Shown one piece after another: positions 22,678 through 32,367 of a DNA stretch of 64,000 nucleotides (positions are counted from its first letter, which is position 1; each line of letters begins with the position of its first letter). Below the pieces are notes generated by a model. That model did not search any database. It was not told the DNA's origin and saw only the letters and a list, made by a program, of their open reading frames with translations. This stretch comes from Marisediminitalea oceani (GTDB taxonomy: Bacteria; Pseudomonadota; Gammaproteobacteria; Enterobacterales; Alteromonadaceae), in assembly GCF_003731635.1 (NCBI RefSeq), contig NZ_RCUA01000014.1:77985-141984 (forward strand), given 5' to 3'. The position numbers and the translations under genes are program-made.

Positions 22678-23997
22678 ATGTTGCGCGACAAATTACTACT
22701 ATTAATAAGTTTGTGCTTACTTACCTTTAGTGTGAGTGCTGCAAACGACATAAACAATATGCGTGTATGGCCTTCTGAGGGCAGTACGCGGGTGGTTTTT
22801 GATCTCAAAAGTTCCCCTGAGTTTACCTATTTTACCCTTCGTAATCCGGATCGGCTGGTGATCGATCTGGCCGCAACCAAAAGCGATACGTCGCTGGATA
22901 TCGATAAGCAGGGGCCGCTGCTTAAACGGGTCAGATACTCCACACCAAAAGACAATTCATCTACCCGCATCGTACTGGAATTAAACCGCAAGGCGGAAAC
23001 CGCGTTGTTTGCTATTCCGCCGGCCGAAAACAAAGGCCACCGGCTGGTAGTTGATCTGGTGGACACCGCGCCCACCGGTGAGCCGGGAGTAGTGCTGGAT
23101 ATGAACCAATCCAGTCGCGACCGCGATATTATTGTGGCAATTGACGCCGGTCATGGCGGTAAGGATCCCGGCTCAATCGGCCCGGCTGGCAGCTTTGAAA
23201 AAAATATTACTCTGAGTATCGCTAAAATGCTCGAGAGCCGAATTAACGCCGAAACCGGTATGCGTGCGGTAATGACGCGCAGTGGCGATTATTACATCTC
23301 GCCCAATGGTCGTCCGGAAGTAGCCCGTAAGCATAAAGCGGATTTGCTGATTTCGATTCACGCTGATGCGTTTAGTCAGCCTCAGCCCCGCGGGGCATCA
23401 GTATGGGTACTGTCTATGCGTCGTGCCGACAGTGAGCTGGGTCGCTGGCTGGAAAAAAGCGAACGCCACTCAGAATTGCTCGGCGGTGCGGCAGAAGTCA
23501 TCTCGGATAATGCATCAGAGCGTTATCTGGCCGAAACGATCCTGGGTTTATCCATGGACCACTCCATGTCGACCAGTTACGACCTGAGTAAGAAAGTCAT
23601 CAGTGAGTTAAAAGGGATTACACGCCTGCACAAACGTGCGCCTCAGGCGGCAAGTTTTGCGGTACTTACGGCACCGGATATTCCTTCTATTCTGGTCGAG
23701 GTCGGGTTTATTTCGAATCCGCAGGAAGAGAAAAACCTCAACTGGTCCAAATACCGCCAACAACTGGCAGATGCGTTGTTGGCGGCAACTAAGCGCTATT
23801 TTCGACAAACACCGCCGGATGGCACGCTTTGGGCCTCGATAAAATCGGAAACCCGCACGCATAAAGTACGCAGTGGGGAGTCTTTATCCCTGCTGGCACA
23901 ACGCTATAATGTTAAAGTCAGCAGCATTAAAGCCGCCAATAATCTCAATAGTGACATGGTCCGCATCGGGCAGGTGCTCACTATTCCAAGTACCTAA
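22678..23997 (+). CDS. amiB: N-acetylmuramoyl-L-alanine amidase AmiB-like with LysM
   Basis: 439-residue periplasmic amidase that splits septal peptidoglycan during cell separation. Signal peptide about 1-22 ([15 protein letters not shown]). AMIN domain about 25-130 (septal localisation). Amidase_3 catalytic domain about 150-370: [20 protein letters not shown] with a zinc His and Glu, ISIHADAF with the second His, and [12 protein letters not shown] with the catalytic Glu. C-terminal LysM about 392-437: [29 protein letters not shown]. coli AmiB also ends in LysM. EnvC-type activation is expected from the family but the gene for it is not here. 24 bases to mutL. Confidence 0.95.
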   Translation: MLRDKLLLLISLCLLTFSVSAANDINNMRVWPSEGSTRVVFDLKSSPEFTYFTLRNPDRLVIDLAATKSDTSLDIDKQGPLLKRVRYSTPKDNSSTRIVLELNRKAETALFAIPPAENKGHRLVVDLVDTAPTGEPGVVLDMNQSSRDRDIIVAIDAGHGGKDPGSIGPAGSFEKNITLSIAKMLESRINAETGMRAVMTRSGDYYISPNGRPEVARKHKADLLISIHADAFSQPQPRGASVWVLSMRRADSELGRWLEKSERHSELLGGAAEVISDNASERYLAETILGLSMDHSMSTSYDLSKKVISELKGITRLHKRAPQAASFAVLTAPDIPSILVEVGFISNPQEEKNLNWSKYRQQLADALLAATKRYFRQTPPDGTLWASIKSETRTHKVRSGESLSLLAQRYNVKVSSIKAANNLNSDMVRIGQVLTIPST

Positions 23998-24020
23998 GCA
24001 AAACGTTAACAGGATTTTCT

Positions 24021-25772
24021 TTGCCCATTAAATTATTGCCGCCCCGACTGGCAAACCAGATTGCTGCCGGTGAAGTGGTGGAACGCCCCGCCTCAGTCGT
24101 AAAGGAGCTGGTGGAAAACAGCCTGGATGCCGGTGCTACGCGTATTGAGCTCGATATCGAAAAAGGTGGTCATAAGCGTATTAAATTGCGGGATAACGGC
24201 ACAGGCATCGCTAAAGACGAGCTGGAGCTGGCTTTGTCGCGGCACGCTACCAGTAAGATTGCAACGCTCGACGACCTCGAGCAGATTTTGTCACTGGGGT
24301 TTCGGGGTGAGGCGCTGGCCAGTATTTCGTCTGTCAGCCGCCTGTCGCTAACCTCGAAGCCGGCTGGGCAGGAGCAGGCATGGCAGGCAAACTGCGAGGG
24401 CCGCGATATGGCGGTAAGCCTACAACCCGCGGCTCATCCCGACGGCACTACCATTGACGTGGCGGATATTTTTTACAACACCCCGGCACGGCGCAAGTTC
24501 TTGCGCACCGAAAAAACCGAATACCAGCATATTGAAGACGTCATCAAGCGCATTGCGTTGAGTCGCCCGGATGTGGCTTTTATGCTGCGTCACAATGGTA
24601 AGGTAACCAAGCGGTTCACCGCGGTGGGTGAGGATCAGCTCGCCTCACGAGTAGGGCAGGTCTGTGGCCAGGCGTTTTTACAACATGCTATCCACACCCG
24701 GTGTGAGTACGATTCCATCACGCTTGAGGCCTGGCTGGGCGATGCCAGTCAGATGCGCAGTAGCAATGACTGTCAGTATAGCTTTGTAAATGGGCGCGGT
24801 ATGCGCGATAAGCTTATTCTCCACGCATTACGTCAGGCCTATGAATCAGTACTGGCACTGCCTGAGCAACCGGCGTTTGTGGTGTACTTATCCATCGACC
24901 CGAAAGAAGTGGATGTGAATGTACACCCTGCAAAGCACGAGGTAAGGTTTCAGCAAAGTCGGCTGGTGCACGATTTTATCTGCAAGGCTATCTGCGATGC
25001 CCTAAGCAGCAGTGCAGGAGCACAGGACGCCATGTTGCAGGAGCCTCCACCACAGCCCAGTCATGATTACATTCGCCCTCTCGTGCAACGTAGCGACAAT
25101 GATTACAATCCGCCAGCCGGAGGAACGTCTCATCAGGTGCGTTCGGGTAGTACAGGTAATCCGGCAGGGCGCGGTGCATCGTATACACCTGCAGGCAGCC
25201 GGGTAAGTGGTCAGTATCAGCAGCATTATCAGCAACTGATGACGCCAGCTCCCGAGCAGGCAGATGACGCAGGGAGCGCATTACGCTTTGTAGAATTAGC
25301 AGGGGCGAGGCTATACGTCCAAACCGGCCAATGTGTGCTGCTGGAGTCCCAACAGTTAATTAAACCCTGGTTAATTGATAAGTTTAATCAGGCGAGTGTC
25401 GCTCAACCGTTGTTGATGCCGGTGGCCGTCAGTCAGACTCTGGCTGCTCAAAGCGCGGCATTTTTAACTGAGCAAGGCTTTGAAATTAGTAGTGCTGGCG
25501 GAAAATCGCGCCTGCTTAAAGTGCCAGGCGGGCTGCGTCAGCTTCCCTGGGCAGGTCTATTTCCGGCACTGGTAGAAGCATCTCCACAACAGGAAGAAGC
25601 GCTCCATTTGGCGTTAGCGGAGGCGCTGCAAAATCAGGAAACTAAACAATTGCCTTTGTGGCAGTGGTTTGATCAGCTGGCGGTTTCGGCGCAAGCTGAC
25701 ATACTTGAACAATATGGCCTTGGTGTGGCGCAGCAAAAGCTTATTCACTGGATAACAACAAACAATGAGTAA
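24021..25772 (+). CDS. mutL: DNA mismatch repair protein MutL
   Basis: 583-residue MutL. The GHKL ATPase domain (about 1-330) has the motifs [55 protein letters not shown] and [11 protein letters not shown]. The linker (about 335-395) is rich in Gln, Ser and Gly, and the C-terminal dimerisation domain follows. The DQHAxxER endonuclease motif found in MutL of MutH-lacking bacteria is not present, so the organism probably uses MutH with Dam methylation. The start is TTG 24021, with AGGA seven bases upstream; first residues [10 protein letters not shown] fit the family. It overlaps miaA by 8 bases. Confidence 0.96.
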   Translation: MPIKLLPPRLANQIAAGEVVERPASVVKELVENSLDAGATRIELDIEKGGHKRIKLRDNGTGIAKDELELALSRHATSKIATLDDLEQILSLGFRGEALASISSVSRLSLTSKPAGQEQAWQANCEGRDMAVSLQPAAHPDGTTIDVADIFYNTPARRKFLRTEKTEYQHIEDVIKRIALSRPDVAFMLRHNGKVTKRFTAVGEDQLASRVGQVCGQAFLQHAIHTRCEYDSITLEAWLGDASQMRSSNDCQYSFVNGRGMRDKLILHALRQAYESVLALPEQPAFVVYLSIDPKEVDVNVHPAKHEVRFQQSRLVHDFICKAICDALSSSAGAQDAMLQEPPPQPSHDYIRPLVQRSDNDYNPPAGGTSHQVRSGSTGNPAGRGASYTPAGSRVSGQYQQHYQQLMTPAPEQADDAGSALRFVELAGARLYVQTGQCVLLESQQLIKPWLIDKFNQASVAQPLLMPVAVSQTLAAQSAAFLTEQGFEISSAGGKSRLLKVPGGLRQLPWAGLFPALVEASPQQEEALHLALAEALQNQETKQLPLWQWFDQLAVSAQADILEQYGLGVAQQKLIHWITTNNE

Positions 25773-26691
25773 TCAAACCGGCCCGGTGGTATCGATAATG
25801 GGCCCGACCGCATCCGGCAAGACCGGATTGGCGCTGGAACTGGCCAGTCAGGTACCCGCTGAGATAATCAGTGTCGACTCGGCACTGGTTTATAAACACA
25901 TGAATATTGGTACGGCCAAGCCGACGGCCGAGGAGATGGCCGTTGCGCCACACTGGCTGGTGGATATCATTGAGCCAACAGAGGCGTACTCTGTGGCAGA
26001 CTTTGTGGCCGACACCACACGTCTGATCAGTGAAATTCACGGCCGTGGAAAGCTGCCGATTCTGGTCGGCGGTACAATTATGTACTTTAATGCCTTGATA
26101 AATGGTATTTCGCCCCTACCTAAGTCTGACCAAGAGATTCGTGAAGCGATTCTCAGTGAAGCTAATGAGCGGGGCTGGCAGGCAATGCATGCCGACCTTG
26201 AAACGGTCGACCCGGTCAGTGCAGGGCGCATTCATCCGAATGATCCGCAACGACTGACCAGGGCGCTGGAAGTGTATCGCAGTTCGGGGAAATCACTAAC
26301 CCACTGGCAGCAAAAGGCAATTTATCGTTGCCCGTACAAGATTGACCAGTTTGCGATTGCACCACAGGAGCGAGCCGTGTTACATGATCGCATTGCACAA
26401 AGGTTTGATTTGATGTTAGCGCAAGGATTGGTGGACGAAGTGAAAGCGTTGTACGAACGCGGTGACCTTCATGAGGACATGCCAGCAATCCGGGCTGTGG
26501 GGTATCGTCAGGTATGGCAGTATCTTAAAGGCGAGTTAAGCTATGCAGAAATGCGTGATAAAGGTATCATTGCAACCAGGCAGTTAGCGAAAAGACAGTT
26601 AACCTGGTTACGAGGATGGCCTGACTTAACCTGGCTTGACACATTTGCTAAAGATAATTTGACTAAAATTACTGCAAAAGTCACACTTTAG
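25765..26691 (+). CDS. miaA: tRNA dimethylallyltransferase MiaA
   Basis: 308-residue enzyme that adds a dimethylallyl group to A37 of tRNAs reading UNN codons. P-loop [15 protein letters not shown] at 13-27, [16 protein letters not shown] near 38-53, [19 protein letters not shown] near 101, and tRNA-binding [15 protein letters not shown] near 158 with the later [14 protein letters not shown]. Start ATG 25765 overlaps the end of mutL by 8 bases. An inverted repeat spans its stop codon (26681-26706), in the space before hfq. Confidence 0.96.
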   Translation: MSNQTGPVVSIMGPTASGKTGLALELASQVPAEIISVDSALVYKHMNIGTAKPTAEEMAVAPHWLVDIIEPTEAYSVADFVADTTRLISEIHGRGKLPILVGGTIMYFNALINGISPLPKSDQEIREAILSEANERGWQAMHADLETVDPVSAGRIHPNDPQRLTRALEVYRSSGKSLTHWQQKAIYRCPYKIDQFAIAPQERAVLHDRIAQRFDLMLAQGLVDEVKALYERGDLHEDMPAIRAVGYRQVWQYLKGELSYAEMRDKGIIATRQLAKRQLTWLRGWPDLTWLDTFAKDNLTKITAKVTL

Positions 26692-26706
26692 TTTGGACAA
26701 GTGTGA
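26681..26706. promoter_or_regulatory. Perfect inverted repeat at the miaA stop, upstream of hfq
   Basis: TCACACTT (26681-26688), ten-base spacer with the miaA stop TAG, AAGTGTGA (26699-26706). All eight positions are complementary. It lies 70 bases before the hfq ATG, where hfq promoters are found in E. coli. It may be an operator or an mRNA hairpin that affects hfq expression. Confidence 0.5.
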
Positions 26707-26767
26707 TATAAACTTAATTAGCGCTGGGACAATTTTTTTGAGTTGTCGGTTTAATAATAAAAATTAA

Positions 26768-27025
<258 letters not shown>

Positions 27026-27042
27026 TTACAAAGGTAACCTGC

Positions 27043-28332
27043 TTGTTTGACCGTTATGAAGCCGGTGAACAGGCTATACTTGTTCATGTAAATTTTGCCG
27101 ATGAAGACAGTCGTGAAGACTTGGCTGAGCTGGAATTACTGGTTTCATCGGCGGGCGTTAATGCTGTTGATGTACTAACCACGTCCCGGGGCGCCCCTCA
27201 TCCAAAATACTTTGTTGGATCGGGGAAAGCCGAAGAGATCGCTGCTGCTGTGAAAGCCCATGAGGCCAATGTGGTGATCTTTAACCATGCCCTGACTCCT
27301 TCACAGGAACGAAACCTCGAAGCAATCTGCAAGTGCCGGGTGATCGATCGCACCGGTCTTATTCTTGATATTTTTGCGCAGCGTGCCCGGACTCACGAGG
27401 GTAAGCTTCAGGTTGAACTCGCCCAGTTACGGCATATATCCACGCGTTTGATTCGGGGCTGGACACACCTCGAGCGTCAAAAAGGCGGGATTGGCTTGCG
27501 TGGGCCGGGTGAAACCCAGCTCGAAACTGACCGTCGTTTATTGCGTGGCCGAATCAAGACGATTTTGCGCCGCCTGGAGAAGGTCGCCAAGCAACGGGAA
27601 CAAGGTCGACGTTCGCGCAAGCGGGCAGAAATTCCCACCATGTCCCTTGTCGGATATACCAACGCCGGTAAATCCACCCTTTTCAATCATATTACTGATG
27701 CCGATGTGTATGCGGCCGACCAGTTGTTTGCCACACTGGATCCGACCCTGCGTAAACTCGATCTTAAGGAAGTTGGCCCGGTGATTCTGGCCGATACGGT
27801 TGGTTTTATTCGTCATCTCCCCCATGATCTGGTAGCGGCCTTTAAAGCCACGTTGCAGGAAACCCAGGAAGCAGACCTGTTGCTGCATGTAGTGGATTAT
27901 TCTGCCAACAACTATCTGGAAACCATGGACGAGGTGAACACGGTGCTCGATGAAATTGACGCCGGCGAAATTCAACAGCTGATTATTTGCAATAAAATTG
28001 ATCAGTTGGAAGAAGTTGAACCTAAAATTGATCGGGACGAGGACGGCATGCCAATCCGTGTGTGGCTGTCTGCGAAAACCGGTCAGGGCACTGAGCTGCT
28101 GTTCGAGGCAATTAATGATTGTCTGGCGCAGAGCATGGTAAGTTATACCCTGAAAATCCCTCCGGCACAGAGCCGTTTGCGCGGTGTTCTGTACGAACTG
28201 GATTGTATATCCGAACAATCCTACGATGCTCAGGGGGACTGGGTGGTTGATGTGCGAATGCCGGCAGCCGATTGGAACCGGTTAGAAAAGCGTTTGGATC
28301 ATGGTTTATCAGAGTTTGTAGTAAAACACTGA
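27043..28332 (+). CDS. hflX: Ribosome-associated GTPase HflX
   Basis: 429-residue OBG-family GTPase that binds the 50S subunit and splits stalled or heat-damaged ribosomes. N-terminal glycine-rich HflX domain: FVGSGKAEEIAAAVKA, NHALTPSQERNLE, RTGLILDIFAQRARTHEGK, and GGIGLRGPGETQLETDRR. G domain from about 200: G1 VGYTNAGKSTLFNH, G2/G3 FATLDPT and ADTVGFIRHLPHDLV, G4 NKID, G5 SAKTG. Start is TTG 27043, 17 bases after the hfq stop; homologues begin FDRYEAGE, which supports it. Followed by hflK after a 77-base gap with a TTGACA at 28334. Confidence 0.96.
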   Translation: MFDRYEAGEQAILVHVNFADEDSREDLAELELLVSSAGVNAVDVLTTSRGAPHPKYFVGSGKAEEIAAAVKAHEANVVIFNHALTPSQERNLEAICKCRVIDRTGLILDIFAQRARTHEGKLQVELAQLRHISTRLIRGWTHLERQKGGIGLRGPGETQLETDRRLLRGRIKTILRRLEKVAKQREQGRRSRKRAEIPTMSLVGYTNAGKSTLFNHITDADVYAADQLFATLDPTLRKLDLKEVGPVILADTVGFIRHLPHDLVAAFKATLQETQEADLLLHVVDYSANNYLETMDEVNTVLDEIDAGEIQQLIICNKIDQLEEVEPKIDRDEDGMPIRVWLSAKTGQGTELLFEAINDCLAQSMVSYTLKIPPAQSRLRGVLYELDCISEQSYDAQGDWVVDVRMPAADWNRLEKRLDHGLSEFVVKH

Positions 28333-28409
28333 TTTGACAGTTTCATATATTTTGAAATCTAAAAACAATAGAATTCAGTATTAAATAATTAAATTTTCGG
28401 AGTACTAGC

Positions 28410-29579
28410 ATGGCTTGGAATGAGCCGGGTGATAAAAATAATGACCCGTGGAAAAATCGCGGAGGACGAGATCAAGGTCCCCCGGATTTGGATGATGTGT
28501 TTAAGAACCTGTTCGGTAAGCTCGGTAAAATGGGCGGCGGCGGTGATGGCGGCTCAGGCAAAAAGCTGGGCGGCATCGGCGCGGCATTCCTGATTGGCTT
28601 GCTGGCGATCGTTTATTTTGTTAGTGGTTTCTACACCATCCGCGAAGCAGAATCCGGTGTTGTGCTGCGGTTCGGTGAATATAATTCACTGGTCGAGCCA
28701 GGCCTGCGTTGGAAACCAACCTTTGTTGACTCGGTTATTCCGGTCGATGTGCAATCCATTCGCTATCAATCATCTTCAGGTTCAATGCTGACCGAAGACG
28801 AAAACGTGGTAAGTGTACAAATGGAAGTGCAGTACCGGGTTGTCGACCCGTACCGCTGGACGTTTGCGGTAACCAGTCCGGAAATGAGTCTGAGTCAGGC
28901 CTTGGATAGTGCGATACGTTACGTAGTGGGTCATTCCACCATGGATGATGTGCTGACCGATGGACGTGAAATGACCCGTCAGCGTGTCTGGGAAGAATTG
29001 GAAGGTATACTTGAACCCTACAACATCGGCGTAGCCATTGTTGATATGAACTTCAAGGATGCCCGACCGCCAGAGCAGGTGAAAGATGCGTTTGATGACG
29101 CCATTGCCGCCCAGGAAGACCAGCAGCGCTTTATCCGTGAAGCCGAGGCGTATGCCCGTGAGATAGAACCGCGTGCCCGAGGTCAGGTCAATCGTATGAA
29201 CGAGGAAGCCCAGGCTTACAAAGAGCGTGTAACGCTGGAAGCACAGGGTGAAGTGGCACGCTTCGAAGAGTTACTGCCGCAATACGAGAAAGCACCAGAA
29301 GTAACTCGTCAGCGTATTTATCTGGAAACCATGGAGCAGGTGTTCTCAAGCACCAGCAAAATCATGGTCGACAGTGGTGAGGGTGGTAATAACATTATGT
29401 ACCTGCCGCTGGATAAAATAATGCAAAATCAGGGCTCCGGCAGTTCTACACTGGACCGCATGCGCAATACGCTGGAAGGTCTGCAGAACAATGTTGCCAA
29501 CTCCTCTGGTAACAACACGCGTAGCTCGACTTCATCAACTTCCGGTTTACGCAGTGACAGCGGCCGTGGTGGGAGATAA
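28410..29579 (+). CDS. hflK: FtsH protease modulator HflK
   Basis: 389-residue SPFH/prohibitin-family membrane protein. With HflC it forms a large periplasmic cage around FtsH and tunes its proteolysis. Residues 1-55 are Gly-, Asp- and Asn-rich (typical HflK N-terminus NEPGDKNNDPWKNRG). One membrane segment about 56-76 (FLIGLLAIVYFVSGFYTI), then the SPFH domain with VVLRFGEYNSLVEPGLRWKP and VVDPYRWTFAV. A long helical part with AEAYAREIEPRARGQ follows, and a Ser/Gly-rich C-terminus. Six bases separate it from hflC. ATG 28410 has CGGAG eight bases before it. Confidence 0.96.
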   Translation: MAWNEPGDKNNDPWKNRGGRDQGPPDLDDVFKNLFGKLGKMGGGGDGGSGKKLGGIGAAFLIGLLAIVYFVSGFYTIREAESGVVLRFGEYNSLVEPGLRWKPTFVDSVIPVDVQSIRYQSSSGSMLTEDENVVSVQMEVQYRVVDPYRWTFAVTSPEMSLSQALDSAIRYVVGHSTMDDVLTDGREMTRQRVWEELEGILEPYNIGVAIVDMNFKDARPPEQVKDAFDDAIAAQEDQQRFIREAEAYAREIEPRARGQVNRMNEEAQAYKERVTLEAQGEVARFEELLPQYEKAPEVTRQRIYLETMEQVFSSTSKIMVDSGEGGNNIMYLPLDKIMQNQGSGSSTLDRMRNTLEGLQNNVANSSGNNTRSSTSSTSGLRSDSGRGGR

Positions 29580-29585
29580 GAACTG

Positions 29586-30470
29586 ATGAAAAATTTTATA
29601 ATCGCAATTTTAATCACCTTACTGGTGCTCGCGACCGGCTCATTGTTTGTAGTCCGCGAAGGACAACGCGCTATTGTTATCCAGTTTGGTAAAGTTCAAC
29701 GCGATGCCGATACCGGCGACACCAGAGTATTTGAACCAGGTCTGCACTTTAAACTGCCGTTTATTGATTCGGTACGCCAGCTTGACGCACGTATTCAAAC
29801 GCTGGATGATTCGCCGGATCGTTTCGTTACATCAGAGAAAAAAGACTTAATCGTTGATTCCTATGTGAAGTGGCGTATCAAAGACTTTGCGCGTTACTAC
29901 CTGTCGACTAACGGCGGTAATAAACTACAGGCCGAAGCGCTGTTAAAGCAGAAAGTGAACAACGGTCTGCGTACCGAGTTTGGTAGCCGTACCATTGCAC
30001 AGATTGTCTCGGGTGAGCGGACCGAACTGATGGAGCAAGCCATGATCCAGGCATCCAGTTCATCTGACGAGCTGGGTATCGAAATAGTTGATGTGCGGGT
30101 TAAACAAATCAATCTACCAACTGAAGTCAGTAACTCGATTTTCCAGCGCATGCGTGCTGAGCGTGCTGCTGTAGCGCGTGAACACCGTTCAGAAGGTCAG
30201 GAACAGGCGGAAGTTATTAAGGCGAATATCGAAGCCAAAGTGACTGTAATGCTCGCAGATGCTGAACGTAATGCTCGTCAACTACGTGGTGAAGGTGATG
30301 CAACAGCAGCGCAGATTTACGCTGAAGCATACTCGAAAAACCCTGAGTTTTACGGTTTCCTGCGCAGTATGGATGCCTACCGCGCCAGCTTCAACAGCAA
30401 GGATGATATCCTGGTGGTTGAGCCGGACAGCGACTTCTTCCGTTATATGAATAAGCGCTCAGGTCAGTAA
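29586..30470 (+). CDS. hflC: FtsH protease modulator HflC
   Basis: 294-residue SPFH/prohibitin-family partner of HflK. One N-terminal membrane segment (about 3-22, FIIAILITLLVLATGSLFV), then REGQRAIVIQFGKVQRD, FEPGLHFKLPFIDSV, VDSYVKWRIKDFARYYLST and the helical AARVREHRSEGQE-like region (AAVAREHRSEGQEQAEVIKA) followed by YGFLRSMDAYRASF near the end. The order hflX-hflK-hflC matches E. coli. A strong terminator follows at 30489-30517. E. coli has purA afterwards via nsrR/yjeT; here the synteny ends. Confidence 0.96.
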   Translation: MKNFIIAILITLLVLATGSLFVVREGQRAIVIQFGKVQRDADTGDTRVFEPGLHFKLPFIDSVRQLDARIQTLDDSPDRFVTSEKKDLIVDSYVKWRIKDFARYYLSTNGGNKLQAEALLKQKVNNGLRTEFGSRTIAQIVSGERTELMEQAMIQASSSSDELGIEIVDVRVKQINLPTEVSNSIFQRMRAERAAVAREHRSEGQEQAEVIKANIEAKVTVMLADAERNARQLRGEGDATAAQIYAEAYSKNPEFYGFLRSMDAYRASFNSKDDILVVEPDSDFFRYMNKRSGQ

Positions 30471-30488
30471 ATAATTCGATTTAAGTTA

Positions 30489-30517
30489 GAAACCGGCTTT
30501 TACAGCCGGTTTTTTTA
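30489..30517 (+). terminator. Rho-independent terminator after hflC
   Basis: AAACCGGCT, loop TTTAC, AGCCGGTTTTTTTA. It closes the long nnr-hflC run. Confidence 0.9.
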
Positions 30518-30646
30518 TGCGCAAATTTTGCTGCTAAAAGTGGCCAACTCTGCCAAAGGGCACCGATTTAAGGTAAACTGCCGCTATAAAAATAATGGCC
30601 TTCAGAGCCGACACAATAGACCAACTTCCGGTCACGGACTGCCGGA

Positions 30647-30691
30647 CTGTAGTCGTCTTCCATTGCATTGCAAGGTTGGCAATGACTACAG
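30647..30691 (+). other. Leader hairpin upstream of the AbgT gene
   Basis: CTGTAGT (30647-30653) pairs with ACTACAG (30685-30691), and CATTGC (30661-30666) pairs with GCAATG (30679-30684), leaving a one-sided seven-base bulge and a 12-base loop. It ends 28 bases before the TTG start at 30720. It may be a 5'-leader structure or operator; no known riboswitch class was recognised. Confidence 0.4.
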
Positions 30692-30719
30692 CAATAATAA
30701 GAAAGACTGAGGAATCGTT

Positions 30720-32300
30720 TTGACAGAAAAAAGTATTACCACGACAGACAATAATAAGGGCTGGTTTTCCCGATTTTTAGCAACGGTTGAATGGTTAGGT
30801 AACCTGTTACCTCATCCCGTTACGTTGTTTGCCATCTTAACCGTGTTCATTGTGTTGCTGAGCGGCTTCTTAAGCTGGCTCGGTGTATCCGTTGCCGACC
30901 CAAGACCAGAAGACGCGCAAACCGCCTCCGGCACTATCGAAGTGGTTTCGTTAATGAGCGTGGAAGGTCTGCACTGGATCATGACACACATAGTGACCAA
31001 CTTTACCGGCTTTGCTCCGCTAGGGACGGTACTGGTGGCGTTGTTGGGCGTTTCTGTAGCGGAACATTCCGGGCTGTTATCTACTGCCATGCGCGCCCTG
31101 GTGCTGAATGCGCCACGCCGGTTGGTTACTTTTATTGTGGTGTTGAGCGGTATTCTCTCCAATACGGCTTCAGAGTTGGGCTACGTCGTACTTATTCCGC
31201 TGGCTGCGATGATATTCCACTCTCTTGGGCGCCATCCTCTGGCGGGACTTGCCGCTGCCTTTGCGGGCGTGTCTGCCGGTTACAGTGCCAACCTGTTTTT
31301 AGGCACCATCGACCCGTTACTGGCCGGGATAACAACGCCTGCAGCGCAGATGATTGATCCAAACTATGTGGTTGGTGCAGAGTCCAATCACTTCTTTATG
31401 ATTGCCAGTACGTTTGTTATCGCGGCGTTGGGTTTCTTTGTCACCGATCGTATTGTTGAGCCGCGACTAGGCAAATTTGATGAGTCGAAGTCAACTATGG
31501 TGCTCGACGAAAAAGCCATGGCATCGCCCAGCGCGCAGGAAATGAAAGCTATGAAAATGGCCGGGCTGGCATTTCTGGGACTGTGCATATTAGTGGCACT
31601 GGCTGTGGTACCTGAAAATGGTGTGCTGCGTAACCCCGAAACCGGCGGATTGAAAGGTTCGCCCTTCCTGAAAGGAATAGTGGTATTAATTTTCGTCATG
31701 TTTGCTATCCCGGGGTTCGTTTACGGCAAGGTCGCCGGCACTATGAAGAATGACCGTGATGTCATCGAGGGCATGGCGCGCAGCATGAGCAGTATGGGGC
31801 TTTATATTGCGCTGGTTTTCTTTGCCGCCCAGTTTGTGGCCTTTTTCAAGTACACCAATTTAGGCACAGTGTTAGCTGTTGAAGGTGCTGCACTGCTTAT
31901 CCAGCTGGATTTGAAAGGCCCGGAAGTCTTCCTGTTATTTATTCTGATGTGTGGACTGGTAAACCTTTCGCTGGGTAGCGCCTCAGCGCAATGGGCCGTC
32001 ACAGCACCAGTGTTTGTGCCAATGCTAATGCTGCTTGGCTATGCGCCGGAGGTGATTCAGGCCGCTTACCGTATCGGTGACTCGGTAACTAATGTGATTT
32101 CACCGATGATGAGCTACTTCGGATTGATCATGGCGATGGCGGCCAAGTACAAGAAAGATGTCGGTATGGGAACACTCATTGCCATGATGCTGCCTTATTC
32201 GATGGTGTTTATTGTCGGCTGGACACTGCTGTTTTATCTGTGGGTGTTCGTATTGGGTCTGCCAGTAGGCTGGGAAACCCCCACCTATTATCAGCCATAG
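30720..32300 (+). CDS. AbgT-family transporter
   Basis: 526-residue inner membrane protein of the AbgT family, with about 11-13 hydrophobic segments. E. coli AbgT takes up p-aminobenzoyl-glutamate; MtrF and YdaH of the same family export sulfonamides. Family features: NLLPHPVTLFAILTVFIVLLS near the start, GFAPLGTVLVALLGVSVAEHSG, AGVSAGYSANLFLGTIDPLLAG and the second pair LSLGSASAQWAVTAPVFVPM and AYRIGDSVTNVISPMMSYF. Start TTG 30720 follows GAGGAATCG. Starts after the hflC terminator, so it is transcribed separately; a bulged hairpin lies just before the gene. Physiological substrate unknown. Confidence 0.93.
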   Translation: MTEKSITTTDNNKGWFSRFLATVEWLGNLLPHPVTLFAILTVFIVLLSGFLSWLGVSVADPRPEDAQTASGTIEVVSLMSVEGLHWIMTHIVTNFTGFAPLGTVLVALLGVSVAEHSGLLSTAMRALVLNAPRRLVTFIVVLSGILSNTASELGYVVLIPLAAMIFHSLGRHPLAGLAAAFAGVSAGYSANLFLGTIDPLLAGITTPAAQMIDPNYVVGAESNHFFMIASTFVIAALGFFVTDRIVEPRLGKFDESKSTMVLDEKAMASPSAQEMKAMKMAGLAFLGLCILVALAVVPENGVLRNPETGGLKGSPFLKGIVVLIFVMFAIPGFVYGKVAGTMKNDRDVIEGMARSMSSMGLYIALVFFAAQFVAFFKYTNLGTVLAVEGAALLIQLDLKGPEVFLLFILMCGLVNLSLGSASAQWAVTAPVFVPMLMLLGYAPEVIQAAYRIGDSVTNVISPMMSYFGLIMAMAAKYKKDVGMGTLIAMMLPYSMVFIVGWTLLFYLWVFVLGLPVGWETPTYYQP

Positions 32301-32367
32301 CAGTCCAATTTAGTCGTTGCGCCGTATTATTAGTAGTTAACTATTTTACTATTGAGATTAAATATTT

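Noticed and set aside
27538..28218. 226-codon open frame on the minus strand within hflX
   Set aside because: Shadow of the well-conserved HflX GTPase; composition is odd and no motif is present.
30528..30710. 60-codon frame before the AbgT gene
   Set aside because: No ribosome site and no family; it covers the leader hairpin, which better explains the sequence.
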